From: DASXMX01 sp035483795
GTDB lineage: Bacteria; Planctomycetota; Phycisphaerae; Tepidisphaerales; Tepidisphaeraceae
Reading direction: 5' to 3'
NCBI GenBank assembly: GCA_035483795.1
Contig: DATHPP010000425.1
Span: forward strand, 57,545 to 121,544
DNA length: 64,000 nucleotides
Below the pieces are notes generated by a model. That model did not search any database. It worked only from the letters and a program-made list of their open reading frames with translations, and was not told the origin of the DNA. Position numbers and translations under genes: made by a program. Below, piece after piece: positions 9,660 to 17,839 of the stretch (position 1 is its first letter; every line of letters starts with the position of its first letter).

Positions 9660-9836
9660 ATGAAATTTCTTCACGCGATGATGACGTCGATGGCGCGGGC
9701 CGTCTGTCTGCTTTCGCTCGGGGTCTTGGCAGCAAAGGGAGATGCGCATACGACGCCGATGGGGAAGGAGGTCCTTCTGCTCGCGATCGCGTTGACTGCG
9801 GGAATCGGATGGATGGAGAGGCCGAGAAAAGATTAG
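9660..9836 (+). CDS. Small putative membrane or exported protein
   Basis: 58 residues on the strand opposite its neighbours. MKFLHAMMTSMARAVCLLSL is a signal-like hydrophobic start; a second hydrophobic stretch (EVLLLAIALTAGIGW) is followed by a basic tail ERPRKD. A GGAG ribosome site lies 4 bases before ATG. It fills the gap between the portal and the next minus-strand gene, overlapping the latter's stop by 4 bp. Could be a small membrane peptide of lysis or exclusion type; no homology recognised. Confidence 0.45.
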   Translation: MKFLHAMMTSMARAVCLLSLGVLAAKGDAHTTPMGKEVLLLAIALTAGIGWMERPRKD

Positions 9837-10195
9837 CGGAGGGCGGCGAGTTGCTGATGACCGCCAAGGGGCTGCCCGACCTCGGTGCGCGAGTTGCTGA
9901 GATTTTCGTGCAGGATGACGAGCATCTTTTCCACGTCGTCGATCAGTTCCCTTTGCTCGCGGATCAAACGGGCCAGCGGCGCACGGCCTTCCGGTCGGAT
10001 CGGCGAGGGATCGACGCCCTTTTGGCCTTCGCCGAACATGATCCCGCGCCAAGTGTCATGCACACCGCGAGCCTGGGAAGCCACGTGCATAAGTTGCTGG
10101 TTGTTCTCGAAAAGCATCTGGGCGACGTCATCAAGATTGAGGCCGTCCGGCTTGGCGGGTTGAAGTTGTCCGGCGAGTTGTTCAACGCGGTTCAT
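9833..10195 (-). CDS. Helical phage protein upstream of portal, unknown
   Basis: 120 residues, predicted mostly helical: LDDVAQMLFENNQQLMHVAS and LIREQRELIDDVEKMLVILH look like amphipathic helices. No cysteine clusters or catalytic motifs. Position between connector-type genes and portal suggests a head-related role, inferred only. Confidence 0.6.
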   Translation of the reverse strand: MNRVEQLAGQLQPAKPDGLNLDDVAQMLFENNQQLMHVASQARGVHDTWRGIMFGEGQKGVDPSPIRPEGRAPLARLIREQRELIDDVEKMLVILHENLSNSRTEVGQPLGGHQQLAALR

Positions 10196-10240
10196 GGGAA
10201 AATCCTTTGCCGTTTTCAGCGGCGGTTAGAATGCTGGTCG

Positions 10241-10375
10241 ATGCCAAGATTGGGATTGAAAAAACTTCGCGCGAAGTGGATCAGCCGGGATTTCTCACAC
10301 CTGCCGCGCCAGCAACAGGAGCGCATCCGCAGGGCGATCCGTCATGGAAGGGGAGTCGTCGTTTCAAACCGGTAG
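10241..10375 (+). CDS. Small basic protein, opposite strand
   Basis: 44 residues, MPRLGLKKLRAKWISRDFSH and on, with 13 Arg/Lys. It occupies the 146-bp gap between two minus-strand genes and overlaps the 3' end of one by 34 bp. Composition suggests nucleic-acid binding. No good ribosome site, so the call is weak. Confidence 0.35.
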   Translation: MPRLGLKKLRAKWISRDFSHLPRQQQERIRRAIRHGRGVVVSNR

Positions 10376-10560
10376 ACGACCGTGAACATTGCGCAACTGC
10401 CTTCGATCGGACGCGCCTCGATCGACTGAATGCGCCAGTGGGGCGGACACTTGGGAATCCACGTCTGGCTGTTGATCTTCTCCACTTCCGTCTGCCAGTA
10501 GCGCAGGATTTCCGGCTGGGCTGTCGAGGGGCCGACGTTCTGGCCTTTGTGGATGACCAA
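10342..10560 (-). CDS. Small conserved-looking phage protein, TTG start
   Basis: 72 residues: MVIHKGQNVGPSTAQPEILR, then VEKINSQTWIPKCPPHWRIQ and FTVVYRFETTT. The frame is open back to a TAG at about 10590, and residues ELP just before the TTG read naturally, so the true start or a +1 fusion with the signal peptide gene upstream is possible. Function unknown. Confidence 0.5.
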   Translation of the reverse strand: MVIHKGQNVGPSTAQPEILRYWQTEVEKINSQTWIPKCPPHWRIQSIEARPIEGSCAMFTVVYRFETTTPLP

Positions 10561-10567
10561 CGGGAGT

Positions 10568-10681
10568 TCACAGGTTCCGTTTGATGTCTACACCATCGTT
10601 GCTGGCGGCGAAGTCGATCGGCGGCAGCGCGATGGCGGCAGCGGCGGCGGCGAACAGTTTGCAGAAGGCGCGGCGGGTCAT
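10568..10681 (-). CDS. 37-residue Tat-like signal peptide ORF
   Basis: MTRRAFCKLFAAAAAAIALP is a twin-arginine-type signal (RRxF plus hydrophobic core), followed by only about 17 residues. GAGGAA lies 5 bases before ATG, and ATG overlaps the upstream stop (ATGA). The ORF ends CTG TGA; a +1 shift there would continue into ELPLVIHKGQNV of the next ORF. Either a true mini-protein or the front of a frameshifted one. Confidence 0.5.
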   Translation of the reverse strand: MTRRAFCKLFAAAAAAIALPPIDFAASNDGVDIKRNL

Positions 10682-10980
10682 GATTTCCTCATCGGTCGAT
10701 CCGTTCCCTCTCGAATCACCACGTTTTCCGGCGCAGGGGGCAGAGGCGGCAGCGGCAGCGGCATCGTTTGGACGTGACTTTCGCCGTGTACCCGTTCCCA
10801 CCTTTGATGTCGATCAGGATCAAGCGGCGGTTCAACGTCAAATCTGTCGATGAATTCCGCGATCGCCGATTCGTCACCCTCCAGCGTCACACTATGCACG
10901 ATGCTCAGAATTCGCCCGTCGTCATGGCGGAAGGTCTCGTTCAGCTTGATCTTCTTTTTCTTCCAGCTCATGCGGGCCAT
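10678..10980 (-). CDS. Unknown phage protein, basic N-terminus and Pro-rich C-terminus
   Basis: 100 residues: MARMSWKKKKIKLNETFRHD, then LEGDESAIAEFIDRFDVEPP and a proline/leucine stretch PLPLPPLPPAP. The 5' part may be a small alpha/beta domain. Overlaps the downstream signal-peptide ORF by ATGA. No known motif. Confidence 0.55.
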   Translation of the reverse strand: MARMSWKKKKIKLNETFRHDDGRILSIVHSVTLEGDESAIAEFIDRFDVEPPLDPDRHQRWERVHGESHVQTMPLPLPPLPPAPENVVIREGTDRPMRKS

Positions 10981-10988
10981 CGGGTTCC

Positions 10989-11651
10989 TTACGTCAGTTG
11001 CATTTTCAGATGCTCGCTCTGTTGCTTCTGCCAGCGCCTATATCGAAGCTGCGCCCGGAACAAGATCAACCAAGCGACCATTAATGCTGTGAGGGCGGGA
11101 ATCCGGTATTGATTCTGGCTCGCCCACGCATATCCCATGTGAAATCGGAGCGCGTTCATGACGACGACAACCGACCAAAACATCGTGGAAGCGGGCCACA
11201 GTCGGGGCTGGCCATTCGGCAATGGGCCGAAATAGAACCGTCCCTTGAACCTCGCCCAGCGCGTGGGCTCCAGGGTGTAGCTCTGTTTGTGGCGGCCGAA
11301 CCCCTCGATCTGGGCAGCGATGGAATTGATCGCGTGCAAATCCTGTGGCCTCAGACTGTCGAATGGGACGCCCAGCGCAGGCTTGTAGAACGCTTCCATG
11401 CCGGTCGAGAACGTCCCCAGATCATCGGTGACGACGGCGGCGGGCGCGGGATCGGGATGGAAGTCGCGGAGCGGCATATTCCGGTCCAGCGAGATTGCAG
11501 AATCCCAGATCAACTGATCGAACCGGGCGTCCACCGCGTTCTTCGCCTCAAGGGGCAACCTGTCAAAAAACCGCAATGCCTGCTCATCCGACGCTGCGGG
11601 ATTGCAGCCGAACGCCACCAGCGCCGATTTGAACAGTGGATGCACGGTCAC
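10989..11651 (-). CDS. Unknown protein with C-terminal membrane segments
   Basis: 220 residues. The first about 150 are soluble (FFDRLPLEAKNAVDARFDQL, DLHAINSIAAQIEGFGRHKQ). Near the C-terminus two hydrophobic stretches (STMFWSVVVVMNALRF and IPALTALMVAWLILFRAQL) could span the membrane, followed by a basic amphipathic end. Lies in the structural operon; no family recognised. Confidence 0.6.
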   Translation of the reverse strand: MTVHPLFKSALVAFGCNPAASDEQALRFFDRLPLEAKNAVDARFDQLIWDSAISLDRNMPLRDFHPDPAPAAVVTDDLGTFSTGMEAFYKPALGVPFDSLRPQDLHAINSIAAQIEGFGRHKQSYTLEPTRWARFKGRFYFGPLPNGQPRLWPASTMFWSVVVVMNALRFHMGYAWASQNQYRIPALTALMVAWLILFRAQLRYRRWQKQQSEHLKMQLT

Positions 11652-11654
11652 ATT

Positions 11655-12038
11655 CTACTGCGCAATCCGCTTGCGCTTGCCGAAAAGATACCAGTCGCCG
11701 GTTTGGCGGTTCCGCTTCCAGCCCAGCGCTTTCAGGAGCGCCATGCCGCCGTCTTTCGAGCCCGTCCCCGTCTTCAAAATTCCGTAGCCGTCGAGCAGGC
11801 TTTTCATCATGAAGCTGGCGATCCCCATGCGGCGGTAAATCTTGGGGACGTAGATGTCGATCACCTCGCAGACAGCTTGCCGATAGGAGTTGCTTCCGAG
11901 ACGAACCCAGACGCTTCCGACCGGGGCATCGCAGTTGACCGCGAAACAGGTTTGTAGAAGGACGCCGTTGCCGACCCAAGCCATCTCCAGACGCAGCGAC
12001 TCAGGCTTCCACTTCTCCAGTTCCTTCGGCTTCGGCAT
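11655..12038 (-). CDS. GNAT-type acyltransferase-like protein
   Basis: 127 residues. VIDIYVPKIYRRMGIASFMM matches motif A of GNAT acetyltransferases (R/Q-x-x-G-x-G/A, acetyl-CoA pyrophosphate loop, here RRMGIA), and the ending ALGWKRNRQTGDWYLFGKRK is typical of the fold's last strands. It would use acetyl-CoA to modify a protein or small molecule. Substrate unknown; occurrence between connector genes is unusual but seen in phages. Confidence 0.65.
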   Translation of the reverse strand: MPKPKELEKWKPESLRLEMAWVGNGVLLQTCFAVNCDAPVGSVWVRLGSNSYRQAVCEVIDIYVPKIYRRMGIASFMMKSLLDGYGILKTGTGSKDGGMALLKALGWKRNRQTGDWYLFGKRKRIAQ

Positions 12039-12041
12039 TCG

Positions 12042-12266
12042 TCACTCCGGCAGCCGGTTATTGGCCGCCTGGAACATCCCGTTCTGCTCCCTCCACACCA
12101 TGGCCCTTAATTGATCCATCCGGGTAATCAACTGGAGGATATTGATCTTGGTCACCTGGCGATGCCCCTGATCGGTCCCGATGGTGTAGGAGGCGATCCC
12201 CGAGGTGATGTAGTTCTGGTAGGCGGTTTCCAGAAGCGCTAGTTCAGTGGAGGGGTCGAGGGACAT
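12042..12266 (-). CDS. gpW-like small head-tail connector candidate
   Basis: 74 residues. The pattern ETAYQNYITSGIASYTIGTD, then HRQVTKINILQLITRMDQLR follows the short helix-hairpin-helix layout of gpW-type head-completion proteins (symmetry loop with SY.IG.R.VT, then a leucine-rich helix). Lies between the packaging genes and the portal, as expected. Assignment rests on pattern only. Confidence 0.55.
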   Translation of the reverse strand: MSLDPSTELALLETAYQNYITSGIASYTIGTDQGHRQVTKINILQLITRMDQLRAMVWREQNGMFQAANNRLPE

Positions 12267-12271
12267 AGTCT

Positions 12272-13651
12272 TTACTCAGGTTGAGACTGCGCGTGTCGGA
12301 TGCGCTTCTGGGCGATCTTGAAGTAGGCGAGTTCTCTTTCGATGCCGATGAACTTCATCCCTTCCAACACTGCCGCTTTTCCGGTCGAGCCCGAGCCCAT
12401 GAAGCAGTCGAGCACCGTGCCGCCGGGCGGGGTGATGAGGCGGATGAGCCAGCGCATCAAGTCGGTGTTTTTGACCGTGGGGTGATGATTCGCTCGTGGC
12501 GGGATTTCTTTTCGCTCGCTGCCGTCGGGTCGATGCGTGTTCGTGTTCATCCCGTAGGGCTGGCCGTCGTCGCGTCGGACGTGTTTCTTCGGGGCGTCTT
12601 CCAATCCCTCGTTGCGGTCGCGCCGGCTGGCTTTGGCGCAGTAGAAGAAACGGGAAGCGCCACCGGAGTCGCCGTGTCGGTTCTGTGAATTCTCGACGCC
12701 GCCCAAGCCATTGCCGAAAACCTCGTTCAAATAGTTCGGCCCGCGTGGCGCTTGCACTCCAGCCGATCGCGTGACGCCGCTCTGCTCATTCAGCAGCCTC
12801 ACCGGGCAGTCGGGGTGACAGTCGCCGTTACAGGAGGGATGATGGGATAAAACGAGGTTCGCCGGCCAGCGACCTTTGTCCATGCCGTTCAGGTACGGCG
12901 CGAGCGACGCCGGCCCATTCTCGAATTGCCCGTAAGCATGCCGCCCCTTGTTCTGGTCATGGCACAGGCGTTGCGCTGCTGCTGCTGCTGCTGCTGCTTT
13001 ATCTCCGTTGGAGGCGAATCCGATCCTCGTCCCGTCGATATTCAGCGCCCCCGTTCCGTGCTTCAAGACGTTCCTGGCTACCGTCGATTCACTCAGGGGC
13101 TTACGACAGAGCCACCAGTCTTCCACGGCGGGTTTGAGGGCGGTGCCGAAGCCGTCATATTGCTTCGCGGCATCGGTGGCGGGCGCGGTAATCGGCGGAT
13201 GCGATTGTTCTTTGCCCGGCTTGTCTCCGACCCAAATCGTTTTTCCGTCCTGATTCGGCCTCGCGTGCGGATTCTCTCTGATGAATTTCCGCTTCGCGCC
13301 GGCTTCGCGGTCGATCGCTTTCCCCACGGACAAACTTTTCGGGAAGCCCGTACCAAAGATGTGCGCAATTCTTTCGCGTACCTCAAACCCCGCGTCTTCA
13401 ATCGCCATCCCCGTCCAGTGGCTCGTCCGCGGGATCGCCCACACCAGGGCATGACCGCCGGGCTTGAGCACCCGTAAGCATTCTTTCATCACTTCGGTCA
13501 GGAAGGCGATGAAGGCTTCACGGGGGCCTAAGTCATCCCAAGCCTTCCCCATGAACGAAATTCCCGCCGGCGGATCAGTCACGATGGCATCGACGCTGTC
13601 GGCGGCCAGCGTGCGTAGCACCTCCAGGCAATCGCCGCGGAACAGGCGCAC
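12272..13651 (-). CDS. DNA N4/N6-adenine or cytosine methyltransferase (beta-type)
   Basis: 459 residues from a GTG at 13651; the frame is open farther upstream but enters a junction repeat and the TerL end. Motif IV reads TDPPAGISFMGKAWD (DPPA rather than DPPY/W), then LKPGGHALVWAIPRTSHWTG; the SAM-binding part is C-terminal, PGGTVLDCFMGSGSTGKAAV with FIGIEREL, giving the beta order. A CAG/GCT run encodes eight alanines near residue 235. It would methylate an exocyclic amino group in DNA, probably protecting phage DNA from restriction. Sits between TerL and the connector gene. Confidence 0.85.
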   Translation of the reverse strand: MRLFRGDCLEVLRTLAADSVDAIVTDPPAGISFMGKAWDDLGPREAFIAFLTEVMKECLRVLKPGGHALVWAIPRTSHWTGMAIEDAGFEVRERIAHIFGTGFPKSLSVGKAIDREAGAKRKFIRENPHARPNQDGKTIWVGDKPGKEQSHPPITAPATDAAKQYDGFGTALKPAVEDWWLCRKPLSESTVARNVLKHGTGALNIDGTRIGFASNGDKAAAAAAAAQRLCHDQNKGRHAYGQFENGPASLAPYLNGMDKGRWPANLVLSHHPSCNGDCHPDCPVRLLNEQSGVTRSAGVQAPRGPNYLNEVFGNGLGGVENSQNRHGDSGGASRFFYCAKASRRDRNEGLEDAPKKHVRRDDGQPYGMNTNTHRPDGSERKEIPPRANHHPTVKNTDLMRWLIRLITPPGGTVLDCFMGSGSTGKAAVLEGMKFIGIERELAYFKIAQKRIRHAQSQPE

Positions 13652-13654
13652 GGT

Positions 13655-13712
13655 CTTGCCCTCGCCCCCTCTCCGCGTCCCCGTGTCGCCGCGTCTTCGC
13701 GTCTCTTTCACC
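13655..13712. repeat. GACGCGG-type junction repeat between TerL and methyltransferase
   Basis: On the minus strand GAGACGCGAAGACGCGGCGA and on, ending in GGGGGCGAGGGC. It directly separates the TerL stop from the methyltransferase start, and forms the untranslated or extra N-terminal stretch of the latter. Confidence 0.65.
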
Positions 13713-15702
13713 TCAGCGCGGCCTGGGCCTAATCGGCGGGCGGGAATGCACCCAGTCAAATTTCTGTTTCTCCGGCTTGGGGTCATTGGCGACTTGGATG
13801 GGACGGGGCTCGGGATTGCCGGCCCCCAGATCGAAGGCGGCGGCGCACTGGAGGACTTCCGTGTCCCACATATGGTTCGCTGAGCCGCTGGTGACCTTCA
13901 CCCACAGCTCTTTCCCCGTTTTCCGCTCGAGAACCTTGTGTTCCGACGCCATCTGGCTGATGTAGTCCTCGTCGATCCCCGAATTCACCGCCCATTTGCC
14001 CAGATCGGGATCGTGAATCAGCCGGTACAGCAGGTCTTTCGCCTTCTCGGTGTCGATGTTGAACAGGACGATGTCGTGGTTCTTCTGGTGACTCTTGCCC
14101 AGCAGCGTTGCCAGCGTCGTTGACGAGCCCTTGGTCGGCCGGATGCGCAGGCGATCGGATTGAGCGAATTGATAGACCTCCGACCAGCGCGGGCCGCCCG
14201 AGTCGATGAAAAGCACCTGCGGCGCGATGCCGTTCGGCCCGATTTGCCCCCCTGTCGCCCCCGCCCCCCCTGAAACGGAGGCGTTTTGGGCGTTTTGGAC
14301 GAGATTTTGGCCGTTCTCGAGGGGAAAAACCTTGTTCAGACACCGCTGCCGCAGCTCCTCGAAAGAGTTGGCGATGCCGTGCTCGATCAGTTGGCTCCGG
14401 AACTCATAGCCCCAGGCCCGGACAACGTAGGGGAACCATCCATCTCGGGCAGTCGTCCCTTGCGTATCGGCACTGGCGACCAGCGCTCGAGCCCAGGCGG
14501 GAACGATGCCCGGCGGCGGGGCATTGAACGACTTTTCGCGGATGAAAGAGGGCGCTGTCTTGGCAACCTGCAACTCGAAGGGCTCGGCGAGCCACGAATT
14601 GCGGAAGTTCATCGTCTTGGCGGGGTCATGTTCGCAGCGAATGAACTCCGCGACGGCATCGGCGAAGCTGGGCCACGGTGAATACAGGCAGGAGATGTGG
14701 AACCCGACGCGCTTCGAGCGCGGGCGCTCTCCGATCAGCTTTCCCTCCAGCGTGACCGACTGACCCTCGCTGACCCACAGACCCTTGAGGAGCATGGCGG
14801 GTTTCCGCGAGTCCTCGATCCGCGCCTTGCACTTGCTGCACTCGTACCAGGCCAGCTTGTTGACCTGGATCTCATCGGCCAGACGTACCTTGTCGGGGAT
14901 GTCCAGCTTGGGCCACTTGACCTGCGTGAAAACCAGCCGCTGAAACGTCCCGCAGAAGGGGCACGGAACTTCAAAATGGCGCCTGTCGCCGCTCGCTTCG
15001 TAGGATTTCCAGATCGCCCCTTCGCGATTGGTGGGGCTGGAGACTTTGAAGATGCGCTTGCGGTGCTGGTAGGTGAGCGTGCGCTGATAGGCCAGCGAGA
15101 TCGGATCGGCTTCGCGCCCTGAGAAGGCGATGAACTTGTCCACCTCGTCAAAGAAACACGTAGCGTATTTGGCGTGCGGCGAGAGTGGACGGCGAGCCGG
15201 CCCAGCCGCCGAACAACGTCATCGAATCCAGGACGATCGTGTGAGTTTTGGTGTCCCACTTCCGGCTGCTCATGTGGCGCTTCAGCGCCGGGGAGCTTTC
15301 CAGGAGCGGCTTGATCTTTTCAGCGAAGACCTCCTTACAGGCTTGCTCGACGGGAAGGACCAGCAGCGCCGGGCCGGGGTCCTGATCGATGCAGAAGCCG
15401 ATGACGTTGTGAAGCGCCAGGCTGACGCCGATCTGCGTGGCCTTGACGACGGTGATTTCTTCGATGCCCTCCTCGACCGCGGCGTCCATGATGCCGGCGA
15501 GATAGGGCGTTCTGTCATTGTTGAACGGGCCGGGCTCGGGACTGGTGCCGGGGGCGAGAACGCGATGGACGGCCGACCATTGGCTGGGGGTGAGCCGATC
15601 GGGCCAGCTCCAGGCGCGCTGCTCGGATTCGGACCAGTGCGCTTCCGCTGCCTCTGACTGCGGCGACGGATCAGGGACGGGTGAGACAGACGGCTCAATC
15701 AC
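13713..15702 (-). CDS. terL: Terminase large subunit (GpA family), expressed through a +1 frameshift
   Basis: Two overlapping reading frames together give a 662-residue GpA-type terminase (PF05876-like). Frame 1 (15702-15151) carries the Walker A-like VVKATQIGVSLALHN and ends in RYVFL; frame 2 (from 15149) begins DEVDKFIAFSGREADP, completing Walker B as VFL-DEVDKF. Later come zinc-type cysteines (CPFCG, CSKCKA), SADTQG with the nuclease acidic residue, LFIDSGGP and CAAAFDLG. The shift lies at CTT TGA C. Without it translation stops at 184 residues, before the nuclease. The protein would cut and pump DNA with TerS and the portal. An indel or assembly error is the main alternative. Confidence 0.88.
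15147..15153 (-). promoter_or_regulatory. Putative +1 frameshift site CTT TGA C
   Basis: On the coding strand the in-frame codons are TAC GTG TTT CTT TGA CGA G. Slipping CTT to TTT (+1) reads GAC GAG GTG GAC, restoring Walker B. CTTTGAC is the heptamer used by bacterial prfB (RF2). Unlike prfB, no Shine-Dalgarno-like AGGGGG lies just upstream, so stimulation would have to come from UGA and its poor C context. Confidence 0.45.
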
Positions 15703-15704
15703 GA

Positions 15705-15733
15705 TTGCCGGACACTGCGCATGTCGCTAGAGT
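15705..15733 (+). promoter_or_regulatory. Sigma-70-type promoter for the rightward operon
   Basis: TTGCCG (15705-15710), 17 bases, TAGAGT (15728-15733). The predicted start falls at about 15740, on or next to the GTG/ATG of the HTH gene, so the transcript would be leaderless. The region is divergent from terL. Confidence 0.6.
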
Positions 15734-15739
15734 ATTGGC

Positions 15740-15988
15740 GTGATGGGCGCGACGCCGCTTGACAAGATGCTGACCGTCTCGGAAGTCGCCAGGGAATTGG
15801 ATCGTTCCGTCGCCCGCGTGCGCCAGTTCATCGACTCGGGCGAGCTTCCCGCCCGGAAGGTGAATCCCCGCCTGTATCTGATCGATCCCGCCGATCTGGC
15901 CCGCTTCCGCAAACGCAAGCGCCCACCGGGCTGGAAGAAGGGCCGCAAGCGCGGGAAAGCCAGGGCGAAAACCCGACCGCGTTTATAG
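15740..15988 (+). CDS. Excisionase/MerR-type HTH protein
   Basis: 82 residues from GTG 15740 (ATG 15743 is equally likely). LTVSEVARELDRSVARVRQF, then SGELPARKV and LIDPADLARFRKRK is the winged-HTH layout of the excisionase/MerR-like HTH_17 family. The tail is strongly basic (RKRKRPPGWKKGRKRGKAR). It probably binds DNA near its own promoter and may regulate the divergent terL and rightward operons. Confidence 0.8.
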   Translation: MMGATPLDKMLTVSEVARELDRSVARVRQFIDSGELPARKVNPRLYLIDPADLARFRKRKRPPGWKKGRKRGKARAKTRPRL

Positions 15989-16055
15989 CCGTCACAACCG
16001 CCGCAACTCCCGTTACTTAGACGCTGAACAATTCTTCTCCGCAGGCGCTTTTCCG

Positions 16056-16084
16056 TTGAAATACCCTACGCACGTCGCTATAGT
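16056..16084 (+). promoter_or_regulatory. Sigma-70-type promoter
   Basis: TTGAAA (16056-16061), 17 bases, TATAGT (16079-16084). It shares GTCGCTAKAGTATTG with the promoter at 15705, suggesting a common regulator. Start about 16091, 21 bases before ATG, with AGAAAGGA as ribosome site. Confidence 0.7.
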
Positions 16085-16111
16085 ATTGATGTCAGAAGAA
16101 AGGAAACCAAA

Positions 16112-16321
16112 ATGACAACGCAAATCGAGAAGTTCGCGGCAGAGGCAGCCGAATACAAAATTGGCGACAACGTTGAGATTCGCACCGGCGAACATGCGGG
16201 CGTGAAAGGTTCGATTTCGTCGGAGCCGAGAGGGTATCGCAACCAATTCTTGAACGTGTCGAAGGACGGCGTTTACGTCGCTTGCTTCCACGTCTCCGAT
16301 CTGATTCGAGTCGACGCCTGA
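16112..16321 (+). CDS. Small KOW-like domain protein
   Basis: 69 residues. YKIGDNVEIRTGEHAGVKGS is the signature of a KOW-type beta-barrel motif as in NusG and ribosomal L24, which bind RNA or ribosome; the rest (SEPRGYRNQFLNVSKDGVYV) continues as strands. First gene after the promoter at 16056, so probably expressed early and strongly. Possible role in transcription or translation control, inferred. Confidence 0.6.
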   Translation: MTTQIEKFAAEAAEYKIGDNVEIRTGEHAGVKGSISSEPRGYRNQFLNVSKDGVYVACFHVSDLIRVDA

Positions 16322-16351
16322 TTCAAAACACGAAAGGAAAAAGGTGCTTTG

Positions 16352-16786
16352 ATGCCCCTCACAATTAACGTCGGGCTTTCGCGTAAAGCCTCCGAAGATT
16401 ATCAGTCAGCCGGCGTCTCCATCAACGTCACCGCCGAACTCGATCAATCCCTCCTGGAGCGTCCCGGTGAACTACAGGATCGCATCGGCGACCTCTACGC
16501 CCTGGCGCACGAGTCCATCGACAGACAGTCGGCCGCGATGCAGCCCCGTCTCCGCCGCAAGCGCCATCAGCGGATCGAATCTCAGAACGGCAACGGCAAC
16601 GGCGGCAACGGCTCGGGCCATCAGCCGATGACCGACTCCCAGCGTCAGTTGATCCTGCTCCTGGCCAACGAGCACCACGTCGATCCCTATGAGAGCGCCC
16701 GCGACCACTTCGGGATCGAATTCCAGCAGATGACCCGGCGGCAGGCGTCGGTGGCGATCGATGATCTGAAAGCGGCGCTGCGCTGA
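16352..16786 (+). CDS. Phage protein with ssDNA-annealing-type C-terminal module
   Basis: 144 residues; ATG 16352 follows AAAGGAAAAAGG, with an in-frame TTG just before. N-terminus MPLTINVGLSRKASEDYQSA is beta-like, then a Asn/Gly linker (NGNGNGGNGSG). The C-terminal 55 residues (MTDSQRQLILLLANEHHVDP to QASVAIDDLKAAL) resemble the small helical module at the end of RecT/Erf-type and related replication proteins. Function not proven; DNA metabolism is likely. Confidence 0.6.
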   Translation: MPLTINVGLSRKASEDYQSAGVSINVTAELDQSLLERPGELQDRIGDLYALAHESIDRQSAAMQPRLRRKRHQRIESQNGNGNGGNGSGHQPMTDSQRQLILLLANEHHVDPYESARDHFGIEFQQMTRRQASVAIDDLKAALR

Positions 16787-16874
16787 AACGAGCGTTTCCT
16801 TTCGTGCGGGGGTGAGGCCAAATTGTGAACGTCCCCGGCCTCGCCCCTGCTTTTGCCTTTAACGGAGAGAAGTC

Positions 16875-17276
16875 ATGTCAGAGAACAAACACACGCCGGG
16901 GCCGTGGATATGGCAATCGTTCGATGGCGGCGAGACGTTCTTTCTCGGCACGCCCGATCGCGGCCGGCTCATGGTCATGGACTTCGTTCGACAGGGATTC
17001 AACCGGGCGACGGCTCGATTCGCGATCCGCGAGGGCGACAAGGGCGGATTGATGAAAGCGGCAACGCTGGAGACGGTCGAATCGTTTCCAGATGCCCGAT
17101 TGATCGCCGCCGCCCCCGAGCTTCTGGAAGCATGCAAATTGATGCATTGGGCGGGGATCGGGATCGCGCAGCACCAACCGACCGATCCGGTTGCGGCGGC
17201 CATCTGGGAACAACTCACCAACGCCATCAACGCCGCCCGTAGCGCGATCACCAAGGCAGAAGGAAAGACGCCATGA
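16875..17276 (+). CDS. Conserved phage protein with DARLIAAAPELLEA motif
   Basis: 133 residues. HTPGPWIWQS at the start and DARLIAAAPELLEACK at about residue 75 form a very common phage protein pattern of unknown function. A AGAGAAG ribosome site precedes ATG after a 90-bp spacer. Its stop overlaps the next gene by ATGA. Confidence 0.75.
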   Translation: MSENKHTPGPWIWQSFDGGETFFLGTPDRGRLMVMDFVRQGFNRATARFAIREGDKGGLMKAATLETVESFPDARLIAAAPELLEACKLMHWAGIGIAQHQPTDPVAAAIWEQLTNAINAARSAITKAEGKTP

Positions 17277-17836
17277 CACATTTTAAATGCCCCGATTGCG
17301 GCAAGCCGTTGCATGAGGTTCGGCAGGCAGAATCCAGCCCGCTAAACCGCGAGCAATTCGACGCATCAAAGGCCGGAGACTTCTACTGCGAAACGTGCCC
17401 CGGCAACAGAGGTCGGACTCACTACCGCTACTTCTGGAAAAAAGAATTGCTCAACCAATGCACGCACGAAGATTTTGCGGCAGAAGTGGACGTGCATCGA
17501 CTTGAGGACACAGGAAGATTTCAAGCCGACGTGCGGATCAACTGCCGGTGCTGCGGCCTCCCCTTTCGTTTCATCGGATTGCCTGCGGGACTCGACCTCA
17601 ACGGCGCGGCCACGTCCGTTGATGCGACCGAGGGTCGATTCTCTATCGCTCCGAAAGGCGAAGTGGTCAGCATCCTCGAAGGCGGCGTGGTCGGATTCTC
17701 GGTTCGGAAAACAGAAGCAAACCCCACCGAAGGCTATCCCCCCGGCTGGCCCAAATGCCCCGGCTGCGGACGCCCGGCATTGGATGGTCACATTACCTGC
17801 GGAGACGTGCGCTGCTCAGAAGGCAGCCGGAGATAA
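17273..17836 (+). CDS. Multi-zinc-ribbon phage protein
   Basis: 187 residues with three cysteine groups: FKCPDCG...YCETC (1-45), INCRCCGLPFRFIGLPAGLD (about 95-115) and KCPGCGRP...CGDVRC at the end. The central part, from HEDFAAEVDVHRLEDTGRF to RFSIAPKGE, is a recurring phage domain. Probably a zinc protein binding nucleic acid or partner proteins. Coupled to both neighbours. Confidence 0.7.
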   Translation: MTHFKCPDCGKPLHEVRQAESSPLNREQFDASKAGDFYCETCPGNRGRTHYRYFWKKELLNQCTHEDFAAEVDVHRLEDTGRFQADVRINCRCCGLPFRFIGLPAGLDLNGAATSVDATEGRFSIAPKGEVVSILEGGVVGFSVRKTEANPTEGYPPGWPKCPGCGRPALDGHITCGDVRCSEGSRR

Positions 17837-17839
17837 CCC

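Noticed and set aside
12960..13000. (GCT)n run as a possible CRISPR or microsatellite element
   Set aside because: It is a single short codon run giving eight alanines in the methyltransferase; no spaced repeats.
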